Part shown: positions 1 to 9,341 of the stretch, piece by piece
Position numbering within the stretch: position 1 is the stretch's first letter
Layout: each line of letters begins with the position of its first letter
Position numbers and translations under genes: made by a program
Notes under the pieces: generated by a model
What the model was told of the DNA's origin: nothing
Databases searched by the model: none
What the model saw: only the letters and a program-made list of their open reading frames with translations
From: Thermoanaerobacterium sp. RBIITD
GTDB taxonomy: Bacteria; Bacillota; Thermoanaerobacteria; Thermoanaerobacterales; Thermoanaerobacteraceae
Assembly (NCBI RefSeq): GCF_900205865.1
Contig: NZ_LT906662.1
Location: 2,183,411-2,247,410, forward strand
Direction of reading: 5' to 3'
DNA: 64,000 nucleotides

Positions 1-2
1 TT

Positions 3-176
3 GGGCAAGATGATAAACTTGGTGGAGCTTATGAATTAATAGGTTTGTATCACTATGCCAAAGCTATCGATACTGTTACGACTTATATGCTTAATGGAAG
101 CGGAAGTGTTAGTGATATAAGAGAGCAAGTTAAATTCCATTTTGATAAATCGATAGAGGCTTCTGAAAAACATTGA
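3..176 (+). pseudogene. 5' part of a frameshifted helicase gene (partial)
   Basis: An open frame of 57 codons enters from the left edge and stops at a TGA one base before the ATG of the downstream helicase frame. The peptide is helical (an ELIGLYHYAKAID segment, then a KFHFDKSIEASEKH tail). Removing one T in the CAT-TGA-A junction makes it read straight through into the helicase frame (SEKH-EMSLLMQLLEK). I therefore read it as the N-terminal helical region of the same helicase, separated by a single-base frameshift. The alternative is the C-terminus of a separate upstream partner gene, for example in a two-gene defence system. Confidence 0.55.
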
Positions 177-177
177 A

Positions 178-2619
178 ATGAGTTTGTTAATGCAACTGCT
201 GGAAAAAACTTTGCTGCAAATGCTTTCTAACTCTGTATGGTGTGTTACTGAAAGGATAAATTCCCGAGTAACAAAGTTTGTAAATTCAATTACACGAGCG
301 TCAAAGCCACTATTTGAGCTTTTATATCCGCAAAGAACTGCTGTATTAGAACAGGGATTGCTTAATCCTGCTCATAAGGCTGTTGTTGTGGATATGCCAA
401 CTTCAAGTGGAAAAACATTAATTGCAGAATTCAGGATATTACAGGCGTTAAATCAGTTTGCAGAAGATGGTGGCTGGGTGGCATATGTTGTGCCTACTCG
501 TGCTTTAGTCAACCAAATTACTGCAAGGCTTCGTAAAGATTTATGCCCCATTGGAATAAAGGTTGAAAAAATGAGCGGTGCAATTGAACTTGACTCCTTT
601 GAAGAAACTATTATAACTGATAAAACGAATAAATTTGATTTGCTTGTAACAACCCCAGAAAAGCTCAATCTTTTAATACGGTATGGAATTGAAGAAAGAA
701 TAAAAAGAAAACTTGTTCTTGCTGTTATTGATGAAGCCCATAATATAGCAGATAGGACAAGAGGTTTGGCGTTAGAACTACTAATGGCTAATATAAAAAA
801 TGATTGTGAAAAGGCAAACTTTCTTCTCCTTACTCCATTTGTTCCTAATAGCGATGATATAGCTCGTTGGTTGGATCAAGACAGTCCAAAAGCGATAAGT
901 ATTTCGTTGAATTGGAAGCCAAACGATAGGGTTATCGGTGTTATTTACCCAGAAGGATCAAAAAGGGATTGGAATACAGTTTTTGAAACGCTTTTAACCA
1001 GTAATGAACGGATTCAATTGGAAAAGAAAATTTCTCTTTCCAAGCAGGCTACTTTAGATATTACAAGAAGCAAATTGACCAAAGGCCTTTTGAGTGTTGC
1101 TGCTGCTAAAGCACTATCTAATAGAAAAGGTATACTAATAATTTGCCAAACACCTAATGATTGTTGGAAAGTAGCAGATAAGTTGTTCAATGAAACACAA
1201 GATTCAACAACAGATGAAGATATTGAATTGATTAAAAAGTTCGTTTCTTCAGAACTTGGTGCGGATTTTAAGCTGATTCACTTGCTTAATAGACGGATAG
1301 GGGTTCACCACTCGGGATTACCTGATGAAATCAGATACTTAATGGAATGGCTAATGGAAAAAGGTAAGTTAAATATTCTTGTTGCAACCACAACCATTGC
1401 ACAGGGGATCAACTTTCCGGTATCCGCTGTATTAATGACAACATATACCCAGAGAAACAAGGGTTTCACAGAAAAAATGTCGACAAGTGACTTTTGGAAT
1501 CTTGTTGGTAGGTCTGGAAGGACTGAACAGGCTTCTTTAGGGGTAGTAGGCATTGTAGTTGGTGCTGAAGAAAATAAAAAGAATGAAGAAATATTAGCAT
1601 TAAAACAGTATGTAAAACAAAATGCAGAAGCACTTGTGTCCAATCTTGTAAAAATGATAGAAAGTGTTGTACAACTTGGCAGTGAGCTGGATTTATCAAA
1701 CCTGGCTTATTTGCCTGAATGGTCGCAATTTTTGCAATATATTACGCATATGTTTAATCAGTGTTCTGAAATGGGTGAGTTTAATACCAAAGCAGAGTTG
1801 TTCCTTCGCAGAACATATGGTTATTCTCATTGTTCCCGTGAAAAGCAAGCAGTTGTGCTGGAAGCAGTTAAGAGATACGGACAAAAACTTAATAGAGATA
1901 AAGGTCTTGCGAAACTTTCTGACTCAACAGGTTTTTCATTTGAGACTATTAAGGCAACTATTGCAAAAGCTAACGCTCTTGGAATTGACCATACTGTTTG
2001 GACTGGTTCAAAGTTGTTTTCTGCAAATAGTTCTTTAAAAGACTTAATGGGTATAATGTTAAGCATACCTGAAATCTGCAGCAACTTGGAGGAAATTGTT
2101 CCAAGTGGATATGCAGTAAATGGAGATACACTTGCTAATATTACTGTGGATTGGGTATCAGGAAATGATATAGAGGCAATAGCGTTAAAGTATTTTGGTG
2201 GCAATTCCGAAAAATCTCTAACAGAATGTTGTAGAGCTATCTTTAGTAAACTACTGAATACTGCCACTTGGGGATTGGCTTCATTACAAAAGGTTTCTTC
2301 GCTTGGTGCTGGCTTTGATAAATTACCACCAGAAGAACAGCTGCGGCTAAAGAATTTACCAGCAATGATTTATTATGGGGTTAATACAGATGAAGCCATA
2401 CTTATGAGAATGAACAATGTGCCAAGAAGTATAGCCCCAAACTTGGGGTATAAGTTGAAAAGTGCTTCTAAAGATATATATAAGATTACTCCTTCACAGG
2501 CACAAAAATGGTTAAATGAATTACCTGATAAAGAATGGCATTCTGCAGTTGCGGCGGGAAAGGCACTTAATGGAGGGGAGTATAAGAGGGTTTGGCAAAT
2601 CCTTAACGGTGAAGGATAA
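178..2619 (+). CDS. Ski2-like DEAD/DEAH-box helicase (813 aa frame, probably 5'-frameshifted)
   Basis: This is a superfamily 2 helicase. Visible motifs are motif I (PTSSGKT, about residues 74-80), motif II DEAH (185-188), a QGINFP segment (about 409-414) and motif VI GRSGRT (444-449). A HHSGLPDEIR segment before motif V is typical of Ski2-like enzymes. The first 70 residues look like the inside of a domain, and the frame starts one base after the stop of a 57-codon frame that fits as its missing N-terminus. Such helicases occur alone or in anti-phage operons such as Hachiman (HamB), but the partner lies outside the window, so a defence role is only an inference. Decayed mobile DNA follows directly. 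Confidence 0.75.
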   Translation: MSLLMQLLEKTLLQMLSNSVWCVTERINSRVTKFVNSITRASKPLFELLYPQRTAVLEQGLLNPAHKAVVVDMPTSSGKTLIAEFRILQALNQFAEDGGWVAYVVPTRALVNQITARLRKDLCPIGIKVEKMSGAIELDSFEETIITDKTNKFDLLVTTPEKLNLLIRYGIEERIKRKLVLAVIDEAHNIADRTRGLALELLMANIKNDCEKANFLLLTPFVPNSDDIARWLDQDSPKAISISLNWKPNDRVIGVIYPEGSKRDWNTVFETLLTSNERIQLEKKISLSKQATLDITRSKLTKGLLSVAAAKALSNRKGILIICQTPNDCWKVADKLFNETQDSTTDEDIELIKKFVSSELGADFKLIHLLNRRIGVHHSGLPDEIRYLMEWLMEKGKLNILVATTTIAQGINFPVSAVLMTTYTQRNKGFTEKMSTSDFWNLVGRSGRTEQASLGVVGIVVGAEENKKNEEILALKQYVKQNAEALVSNLVKMIESVVQLGSELDLSNLAYLPEWSQFLQYITHMFNQCSEMGEFNTKAELFLRRTYGYSHCSREKQAVVLEAVKRYGQKLNRDKGLAKLSDSTGFSFETIKATIAKANALGIDHTVWTGSKLFSANSSLKDLMGIMLSIPEICSNLEEIVPSGYAVNGDTLANITVDWVSGNDIEAIALKYFGGNSEKSLTECCRAIFSKLLNTATWGLASLQKVSSLGAGFDKLPPEEQLRLKNLPAMIYYGVNTDEAILMRMNNVPRSIAPNLGYKLKSASKDIYKITPSQAQKWLNELPDKEWHSAVAAGKALNGGEYKRVWQILNGEG

Positions 2620-2968
2620 AACATACTCGTTTTTGTTATATGCCTCTCGAATATACTTGAGTGTGTCTTTAATAAAGGTGGTTTTTTCCTTTATACCTTT
2701 CTAACTTAAACCTGCATCTATGTTCAACCAAAATAAACTCGTATCAAAGTAAAAAAAGTTGTGTCATAGGAATCATGGTCAAGGGGAAAGAAAAGAGTCC
2801 TTTTAACGGAGGGCACTGAAAAATCCCCTCAAATTGTAGATAAAATCGTAGGTTTTGAAGAAAGCCTACGATTTTGTTGTAACATAAAAAACGATGTAAA
2901 TAGTTTAATATTAAAGCATTTTCGGCGCTTTTATGGTATAATCATAATCAAATTAAATGGGTAATATT
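2620..2968. other. Gene-less spacer between helicase and IS1182 remnant
   Basis: No supportable coding sequence here. It contains one clear terminator-like hairpin (2842-2875) and short AT-rich stretches. The right part, from about 2880, may belong to the left end of the IS1182-type element, but I could not define terminal inverted repeats. Confidence 0.5.
2842..2875 (+). terminator. Terminator-like hairpin upstream of the IS remnant
   Basis: An 11-bp perfect stem (AAAATCGTAGG / CCTACGATTTT) with a 12-nt loop, followed by only a short T run. It could end helicase transcription or insulate the insertion sequence from outside transcription. Confidence 0.5.
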
Positions 2969-4384
2969 ATGATTAAGCAACAAGAAACAATGGTTTTAAG
3001 TCCATATATTGATATTTATGACTTAGTCATACCAAAAGATAATATCTTGCGAAAAATTAAAGAATTAATTGATTTCAGTTTTATCTATGATGAATTATTA
3101 AACAAATAATGTCTTGATAATGGCTGTAATGCTATCAATCCGATACGTATGTTTAAATATTTGTTGTTAGAATCAATTTTTGATTTATCAGATGTTGATG
3201 TTGTTGAACGTTCAAAGTATGACATGTCTTTTAAATATTTTCTTGATATGGCTCCAGAAGATGTAGTTATTGAACCAAGTTCACTGACTAAATTTAGAAA
3301 ATTACGGCTAAAAGACGTAAAACTTTTAGATATCCTTATTAATAAAACAGCAGAAATTGCTATAGAAAAAGGTATCATTAAAAGCAAGTCAATTATTGTA
3401 GATGCCACCCATACCAAAGCACGCTACAATCAGAAGTCACCCAAAGAAATATTGATGGATAGGTCAAAAAAACTTAGAAAAGCCGTGTATGAAATTGATG
3501 AAACAATTAAAAGACATATTTCCTTCTAAAATAATAACAAATGTTTTAGAAGATGAAATAGAATATTGTTAAAAATTGATTGATTCTATAGAAAAAGAAA
3601 ATGCAATCTGCCAATATCCGAAAGTAAAAGAAAAATTAAATCTTTTAAAAGAAACATTGACAGATGATATAGAACATTTACAAATATCAAAAGATGAAGA
3701 TGCAAAAATTGGTCACAAAACTTCTGACTCTTCATTTTTTGGTTATAAAACACATATTGCCATGAGTGAAGAAAGGATTATTACTGCAGCGACAATCACA
3801 GCTGGTGAAAAAACTGATGGAAAACAATTAGAGACTCTAATTGAAAAAAGTATCGAAGCAGGTATTAAAGTTGAAACTGTAATTGGTGATGCAGCATATT
3901 CTGAAAAAAGAAATATTGAATATGCGAATAAAATTAGTAGCGAAATTTAACCCTTCAGTCACACAAGGATTTCGAAAGAAAAAGAAAGAAGAGGAATTTG
4001 AATTTAATAAGGATGATGGAATGTATGTATGTAAAGCTGGTCATATGGCTATAAGGAAAGCACGCAAAGGTAGCAGTCAATTAAACAGATACATATTATT
4101 TTGATATAGAAAAGTGTAAGTGTTGTCAATATAAAGAGGGATGCTATAAGGAAGGTGCCAAAAGTAAAAGCTATTCTGTAAGTATAAAATCAGTTGAACA
4201 TACTGGACAGGCAGAATTCCAAGAAAGCGATTATTTTAGAGAGAAATTAAAGGAACGATATAAAATAGAAGCCAAGAACGGTGAATTAAAACACAGACAC
4301 GGATATGATATTGCATCATCTTTGGGTCTTATTGGCATGGAAATGCAAGGAGCAATGGCGATCTTTGCAGGTAATCTCAAGTGA
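2969..4384 (+). pseudogene. IS1182-family transposase, degenerate
   Basis: The joined frames give a full-length DDE transposase of the IS1182 type. It has an N-terminal DUF772-like part (MIKQQETMVLSPYIDIYD, then NPIRMFKYLLLESIF), IVDATHTKARY, the central VIGDAAYSEKRN segment, and the C-terminal KCKCC...CYKEGAKSKSYSVSIK and ELKHRHGYD with AMAIFAGNLK. It cannot be translated as one protein. There is an in-frame TAA at 3107, a frameshift near 3525, a TAA near 3569, a frameshift near 3940 and another near 4085. Several independent lesions mean this copy has been dead for some time. Confidence 0.88.
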
Positions 4385-4445
4385 ATATTGAAACTAATAA
4401 GTTAATTGACATAATAAAACAAAGTTATATATACTTATTTTTGAT

Positions 4446-4497
4446 AAAAAAGATGACTACAAGATTTTAAAAGTTGGATCTTGGGTCATCTTTTTTT
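4446..4497 (+). terminator. Hairpin with T tract at the 3' end of the IS1182 remnant
   Basis: A long imperfect stem (AAAAAAGATGAC...CAAGAT pairing with ATCTTG...GTCATCTTTTTT) followed by a run of eight T. It looks like a rho-independent terminator behind the transposase. Confidence 0.65.
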
Positions 4498-4602
4498 TAT
4501 TTCATTACTGAAACTTGATAAAAATCTATAGCTTTTCAGTGCCATCGTTTAATGCCTGCCTTTTTTTATGTCCAAAAAATTTTATAAAAGGATAGATGAA
4601 AG

Positions 4603-5364
4603 ATGATAGATGGCAAGACAGACAAACAAATTTTGACAAGCACATTAAGTGCAATTGAAAGAGTAAAGGACGGTGATGAAACAAAGGAATGTGCAGTAGT
4701 TTTTCACAATGACGTAAAGGAGCTAATTCCATTTGAAGAAATGGGATTGCCAAGAGAAAGTATTTCAATAGTACGTTCAATGATAGGTGCAGAAATAGAC
4801 TACGTTGTATGTGGTATTGACACCGACAAAGAAATAGCAATAGCCTTAAGGAAATTTGCAATGGCATTAAGGAGAAAATTGGAATTACCAAAACACAACG
4901 TAGGAGACATTGTACAAGTCAGAATTGATGCAGTCGGCAGAAATAGTGTAATAGCTGAAGTTTATGGCATCGAGACAAGAATACCGAAAGAAGAAATAGA
5001 TTATGGCTAAATAGACCGCATTAACGATCTTTTGCAGGTCGGCGATAAAGTGCAAGCAAAAATAACAGAAATGGATCCTGAACAAGGCATAGTAAAAGTC
5101 TCAATAAAGAAAACAAAACCTAATATATTTTTAACAGTAGGTACAAAATACGTAAGAGGCGGTGAATATTTAGGTACAGTAAAAGGAATAAAATCATACG
5201 GCTATTTTGTAAATTTGGAACAAGGTATAGACGTTTTATGTCCTAATACGTACTGGAAAGACATGCCTAAACGTGGCGACAAAGTTACAGTGCGTTTAAC
5301 GTATATTAATAAGAATAAACAATATATAAGCGGAATATTAAAAAGGATTATCAGAAAGGCATAA
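4603..5364 (+). pseudogene. S1 RNA-binding-domain protein, interrupted by an in-frame stop
   Basis: The two frames 4603-5010 and 5032-5364 are in the same phase and are separated only by a TAA at 5008. Reading through gives one protein of about 253 aa. It has an N-terminal region rich in charged residues, then two S1/OB-fold segments: HNVGDIVQVRIDAVGRNSVIAEVYG followed by DLLQVGDKVQAKITEMDPEQGIVKVSIKK, and GGEYLGTVKGIKSYGYFVNLEQGIDVL. Its length and domain content resemble the S1-like proteins carried by phages and integrative elements rather than chromosomal RpsA. A single TAT-to-TAA change would explain the stop. Terminal truncation to a 135-aa product is possible. Confidence 0.72.
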
Positions 5365-5519
5365 TTACAGGCGTAAAAGCCTGCTTTTTGTTTTAACAAA
5401 AGCTTGAAATAAGTCTCCCATTCTCTTTAGGTGAGAGATGAATTTCAATTGTATTCAATAGAATAATATGGCATAATAATTTTTGAAGGATTTTATAAAA
5501 GAAAGTCAAGGTGAGAAAA

Positions 5520-7395
5520 ATGATGATATGTCAGCATTTTCTCATAGAGCCAACAAAAGAACAAGAAGAAAAGCTGTTCTATACACTGTATCTTTGCCGT
5601 AAATTATATAACTATTCACTGGACCAAAGAATAAGACATTACAAAGAAAAGTGCGCTGCGTTTGCGCGATAATCCTGCCCTGATAAGGTAGGAAAAATGC
5701 CAGCATGTCAGAAATGGCATGACAACTAACTTACTGAATTCAGAGGTGAAACTCCTCTGTCACACGGAATTAACATCTATGAAGCATATCAAAGCTGAGA
5801 TGATGTGCGTGCTAATACTCCTATAGGTAGTAACGTATCGCTATACGTTACTAGTTCTAAAGCCAGGTGAAGAACGTAACATGATGTGTCTAAACCGAAA
5901 GGCATGGCGGAGTATATGTGCTGGCATCCTGACCCATGGAGATGTGAGAAAGGTATGTCTGAAGCTTCGTTAGTAATGGCCACAGAAATGTGGAAACAAT
6001 GGAAATCAAGCATGGTATTTTTCCTTTATCTTGTTTGTACAAGTCTGAAATGACTTGTGATAGCCAATGAACAATTGTAATTCAAATATTAAAGTTAATT
6101 CCTGGAGTATAGTACCCTCTTAAAGGTCGAATAAGGATAAGTGAGTCGGAACGCAGGAGAGCCTGTATGCGGAATGTAGCTACATAATGAAACATGCAGG
6201 AAGTCGGAGGCGTCATAGTAGTGATGATGTACTATAACAAAAATAGTACTGAACGAAGGACGCCAGAAAGTTAATAAATTTAGAGAATTATTACAGGCAG
6301 GTGATAGCGGTGAGGTTAAAGCTTGATGCCGTAATAACGACTAATTATTGGAAAGTCGTATGAAGCGAAAGTTTCATGTACGGTTTGGGATGGAGAAAAG
6401 GCAGAGATAACTTCAAAGCCTTACCTATCATCTACATGAAAAGGACTTACATATAGAAAGCAACAAAATATGTTACCACAGTATAAGAAAGAGCATCCTG
6501 AATACAAATTATTACAATCGCAGATATTGCAAGACGTATTGAGAAGATTAGATAGAGCATATAAAAACTTCTTTGAAAAAAGAGCAAAATATCGAAAGTT
6601 CAAAGATAAATATCACTATACATCAATAACACTTCCACAATGTGAAGCAAAAAGAAACTTCGGCGAAGAAGGATATGTGTATATAAAAAATATGGGTCAT
6701 ATAAAAATAAAAGCACATAAAGAATATGATCCATCAAAAGTAAAACCATAAACATAAAATATCATGCAGGTAAATGGTATATAAACTTATCGGTTGAAGT
6801 AGAAGAAGAAAAATCAACCATAGGAGAAAAAGCAGTAGGAATAAACAAAGGAATAAACTCAATAGCTGCAATATCAGATGGAGAATTATACAACAATCCT
6901 AGATGGCTACAAAAAGCAGAAAAGAAGCTAAAAAGACTGCAAAGAGAATTATCGAGAATGAAGAAAGGGAGTAAAAACAGGGAAAAACAAAAGAAAAAAT
7001 TAGCAAAACTTCACGAAAAGGTAGCAAATCAGAGAAGAGACTATCTGCACAAGATAAGCTATAACATAGTCAAAAACAATGACATCATTTGCGTTGAAGA
7101 CTTGCAAGTAAAAAATATGATGAAAAATCATAAACTTGCAAAATCAATAGCAAATGTATGATGTGGAATGTTAGATACATTTCTAAAATATAAAGCGGAG
7201 AGAGAGGGCAAAATATTCATAAAAGTAAATCCAACATACACAGCACAAAAATGTAGCAGATGCGGAAAAATTGTAGAAAAAGATTTATCAGTAAGAGTAC
7301 ACAAATGTGAATGTGGATTAGAAATAGATAGAGATATAAATGCAGCGATAAATATACTCCATGAAGGATTAAAGCAATTAGGAATAGCAGCATAA
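5520..7395 (+). pseudogene. TnpB RNA-guided nuclease family, broken and intron-interrupted
   Basis: The N-terminus (ATG 5520, MMICQHFLIEPTKEQEEKL) is cut at codon 44 by a group II intron and resumes after 6435 (KGLTYRKQQNMLPQYKKEHPEYK, then LQDVLRRLDRAYKNFF). Further lesions are a TGA at 6437 just after the intron, a frameshift near 6745 and a TGA at 7159 where homologues usually have Trp. The RuvC-I motif reads GINKGINSIA instead of GIDxG, so the first catalytic Asp is Asn. RuvC-II (CVEDL), the zinc ribbon (CSRCG...HKCEC) and RuvC-III (DRDINAAINI) are intact. The protein would be inactive even if assembled. Confidence 0.85.
5651..6435 (+). mobile_element. ORF-less group II intron inserted in tnpB
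   Basis: The 785-nt segment starts GTGCG (consensus GUGYG) exactly where the TnpB frame breaks and ends in CTAC. Domain V is recognisable at about 6353-6386: a GTCGTATGAA arm, a GCGAAAG turn and a TTTCATGTACGG arm. A domain VI hairpin (AAGGC/GCCTT) lies just before the 3' end, with an A about 8 nt upstream of the junction. GTAATG at 5973-5978 is the exact complement of the 5' exon CATTAC (5637-5642), a plausible EBS2-IBS2 pair; TTTTCC near 6018-6024 could be EBS1 for AGAAAA. No reverse transcriptase/maturase is encoded, so splicing or mobility would need one in trans. Confidence 0.85.
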
Positions 7396-7503
7396 AAACA
7401 TGATAATATTTTTCGTAGGGAAGGTTCTTCCCGAAGTTACGCCTATGGGGATTATGTAAGACGTGTTGTGAATAACAGCAGGCAATGATCAATGAAATAG
7501 GAA

Positions 7504-7526
7504 GCTCCCTCCTCTTTAGGAGGGAG
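7504..7526. repeat. Right-end hairpin of the IS605-type element
   Basis: Perfect palindrome CTCCCTCC / GGAGGGAG around TCTTTA, similar to the left-end hairpin at 5414-5437. It is the expected recognition structure for a Y1 transposase. Confidence 0.65.
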
Positions 7527-7561
7527 AAGGTTCACTTTCATTATAAAGGTAGGAGGTTATT

Positions 7562-8539
7562 ATGTGCATAGAAGTCAATCATGTTTCAAAAAGCTACGCA
7601 CTCTGGAAAATCAGAGGATGGATTTCCAGAGAGCAAGAAGTTATAGAAGCATTAAAAGATGTTTCATTTAAAGTAGAATGTGGCAGTGCTGTAGCACTTC
7701 TTGGGCCCAATGGGGCGGGTAAATCAACAATGATAAAACTGCTTTGCGGTATTCTCAGTCCAACGGAAGGAAGTATAGATGTTCTTGGTATGAATCCGTT
7801 TAAAGATCGCAGTAGATTGGCATATCATATTTCCTCCGTATTCGGTCAGAGGTCTCAATTATGGTACCATTTACCTCCCATTGATACCTTTTACCTTTTG
7901 GGTAAAATATACGACATTGATGGGATTGAACTTAAAAAGAGGATGGAAGAACTAATCGAATTATTTGATTTAGGTTCTATTTTATATCAACCGGTTCGCA
8001 AACTTTCGTTAGGACAGCGCATGCGGTGTGAAATTGCTGCATCCCTTATACATAATCCGAAAATACTATTTCTGGATGAACCTACTATTGGCTTGGATGT
8101 AGTTGCGAAGTCTACGGTGATAGATATTCTGAAATATCTTAACCAACATAGAAAGGTGACTATAATTCTCACTTCACATGATACTAGCGACGTAGAGCGC
8201 ATTTGTGATGACGCCATTATCCTTAATAGAGGTAAAATTATACTTAAATCAAAAATTGCGGAATTGAAAAGGAACTTTTTCCAATCTAAGGTCATCGAAG
8301 TAGAATTCTATGGATTTCCCAATAATTTAAGCCTGCCATCAAGTGTTGAAATAATAGAAAAAATTGGGCATGTGGTCAAGTTTAAAGTTGATTTGAAAAT
8401 GGCAGAGGTAAACGAAATTGTAAGCTACATAATAAATAATTATCCTATATGTGATATAACCATACAGGACCCTCCTTTAGAGTCTATAATACAGCACATC
8501 TATCTTTCTGATTATTCAACAGAGGAAGGGAGAAATTGA
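7562..8539 (+). CDS. ABC-2 exporter ATP-binding protein (COG4586 type)
   Basis: The 325-aa ATPase energises an ABC-2 exporter together with the two permeases that follow. It has Walker A GPNGAGKST (about residues 49-57), an FGQRSQLWYHLP Q-loop region, signature LSLGQRMRCEIAA, Walker B ILFLDEPTIGLD and the switch histidine in LTSHD. An N-terminal extension (about 25 residues) before the first strand and a C-terminal domain of about 80 residues are typical of this subfamily. A strong AGGAGG site precedes the ATG. The next gene starts two bases after the stop, so it is one operon. Substrate is unknown. Confidence 0.9.
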   Translation: MCIEVNHVSKSYALWKIRGWISREQEVIEALKDVSFKVECGSAVALLGPNGAGKSTMIKLLCGILSPTEGSIDVLGMNPFKDRSRLAYHISSVFGQRSQLWYHLPPIDTFYLLGKIYDIDGIELKKRMEELIELFDLGSILYQPVRKLSLGQRMRCEIAASLIHNPKILFLDEPTIGLDVVAKSTVIDILKYLNQHRKVTIILTSHDTSDVERICDDAIILNRGKIILKSKIAELKRNFFQSKVIEVEFYGFPNNLSLPSSVEIIEKIGHVVKFKVDLKMAEVNEIVSYIINNYPICDITIQDPPLESIIQHIYLSDYSTEEGRN

Positions 8540-8540
8540 A

Positions 8541-9341
8541 ATGTCTAAGTCATTAGGCAAATATTTGACTACTATTGCATTAAGTGTCAAAAATTATATG
8601 GCGTATACTTTTGAGATGATCTTTAGGTCAGGGTTTCTGGTAGTTATTTTATTTGTTTTTGTTAATTTATGGACAGTTACCTATAACCGTTCTGGGACTC
8701 CAGTAATTGCGGGATTTGACCTTAAACAAATGTTGTGGTATTTGGTATTTACCGAATCTATTGTTATTTCTCGGCCCAGAGTGTATCAGAAAGTAGAAGA
8801 AGATATCCGAACAGGTACTGTGAGCTACACTCTTCCTCGTCCTTATAATTATCTTTTATTTCAATTGAGTGTAAGTTTAGGAGAGCGTATGGTACGATTT
8901 ATATCTACTCTTTTAGTTGGTTATGTTGTTATGAGTATTATGATTGGACCGTATTTCCCTGCTATATCTTTCCTACCTTTTATAGTAATAACTGTTGTGC
9001 TGGCATTAGTAGCCGATTTAATAGGAATGATTGCTATTGGATTACTGGCGTTTTGGGTGGAAGAGGTATCGCCCTTTTTCTTGGTGTATTCTAGGTTGCA
9101 GATGTTACTAGGAGGAATGATAATTCCTATTACTTTCTTTCCATCTTTTCTTTACAAGCTATCTTATTGGCTTCCTTTTAAGTTTATGGTGTATGCTCCT
9201 GCAAAACTGTTTGTATCTGATCAGTTTGAGGAAGCTGTCAGCCTGATAGGGGAACAGATTTTTCTCTGCATTTTACTTTTTCTTATTTCAATATCAATAT
9301 ACCGGATGGGAGTGAAACGCTTAGATGTCAATGGTGGGTAA
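8541..9341 (+). CDS. ABC-2 family permease (COG4587 type)
   Basis: The 266-aa integral membrane protein has about six hydrophobic segments and belongs to the uncharacterised ABC-2 permeases that pair with COG4586 ATPases. A conserved stretch DIRTGTVSYTLPRPYNYLLFQLS lies between the second and third membrane segments. It starts one base after the ATPase stop codon region and overlaps the next permease by 17 bp, so the three genes are translationally coupled. It would form half of the heterodimeric membrane channel. Confidence 0.87.
   Translation: MSKSLGKYLTTIALSVKNYMAYTFEMIFRSGFLVVILFVFVNLWTVTYNRSGTPVIAGFDLKQMLWYLVFTESIVISRPRVYQKVEEDIRTGTVSYTLPRPYNYLLFQLSVSLGERMVRFISTLLVGYVVMSIMIGPYFPAISFLPFIVITVVLALVADLIGMIAIGLLAFWVEEVSPFFLVYSRLQMLLGGMIIPITFFPSFLYKLSYWLPFKFMVYAPAKLFVSDQFEEAVSLIGEQIFLCILLFLISISIYRMGVKRLDVNGG

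Larger units (their letters stand above)
5400..7533 (+). mobile_element. IS200/IS605-type element (tnpB only) containing a group II intron
   Basis: A tnpB gene is bracketed by two related hairpins. The left one at 5414-5437 (CTCCC...TCTCTTTAGG...GAG) and the right one at 7504-7526 (CTCCCTCC...TTTAGG...GGGAG) share the TCTTTAG loop, as expected for the subterminal palindromes of this superfamily. No tnpA (Y1 transposase) is present, so movement would need one in trans. The stretch 7396-7533 between tnpB and the right hairpin is where the omega-RNA scaffold of TnpB systems normally lies. The exact ends are estimated. Confidence 0.72.
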
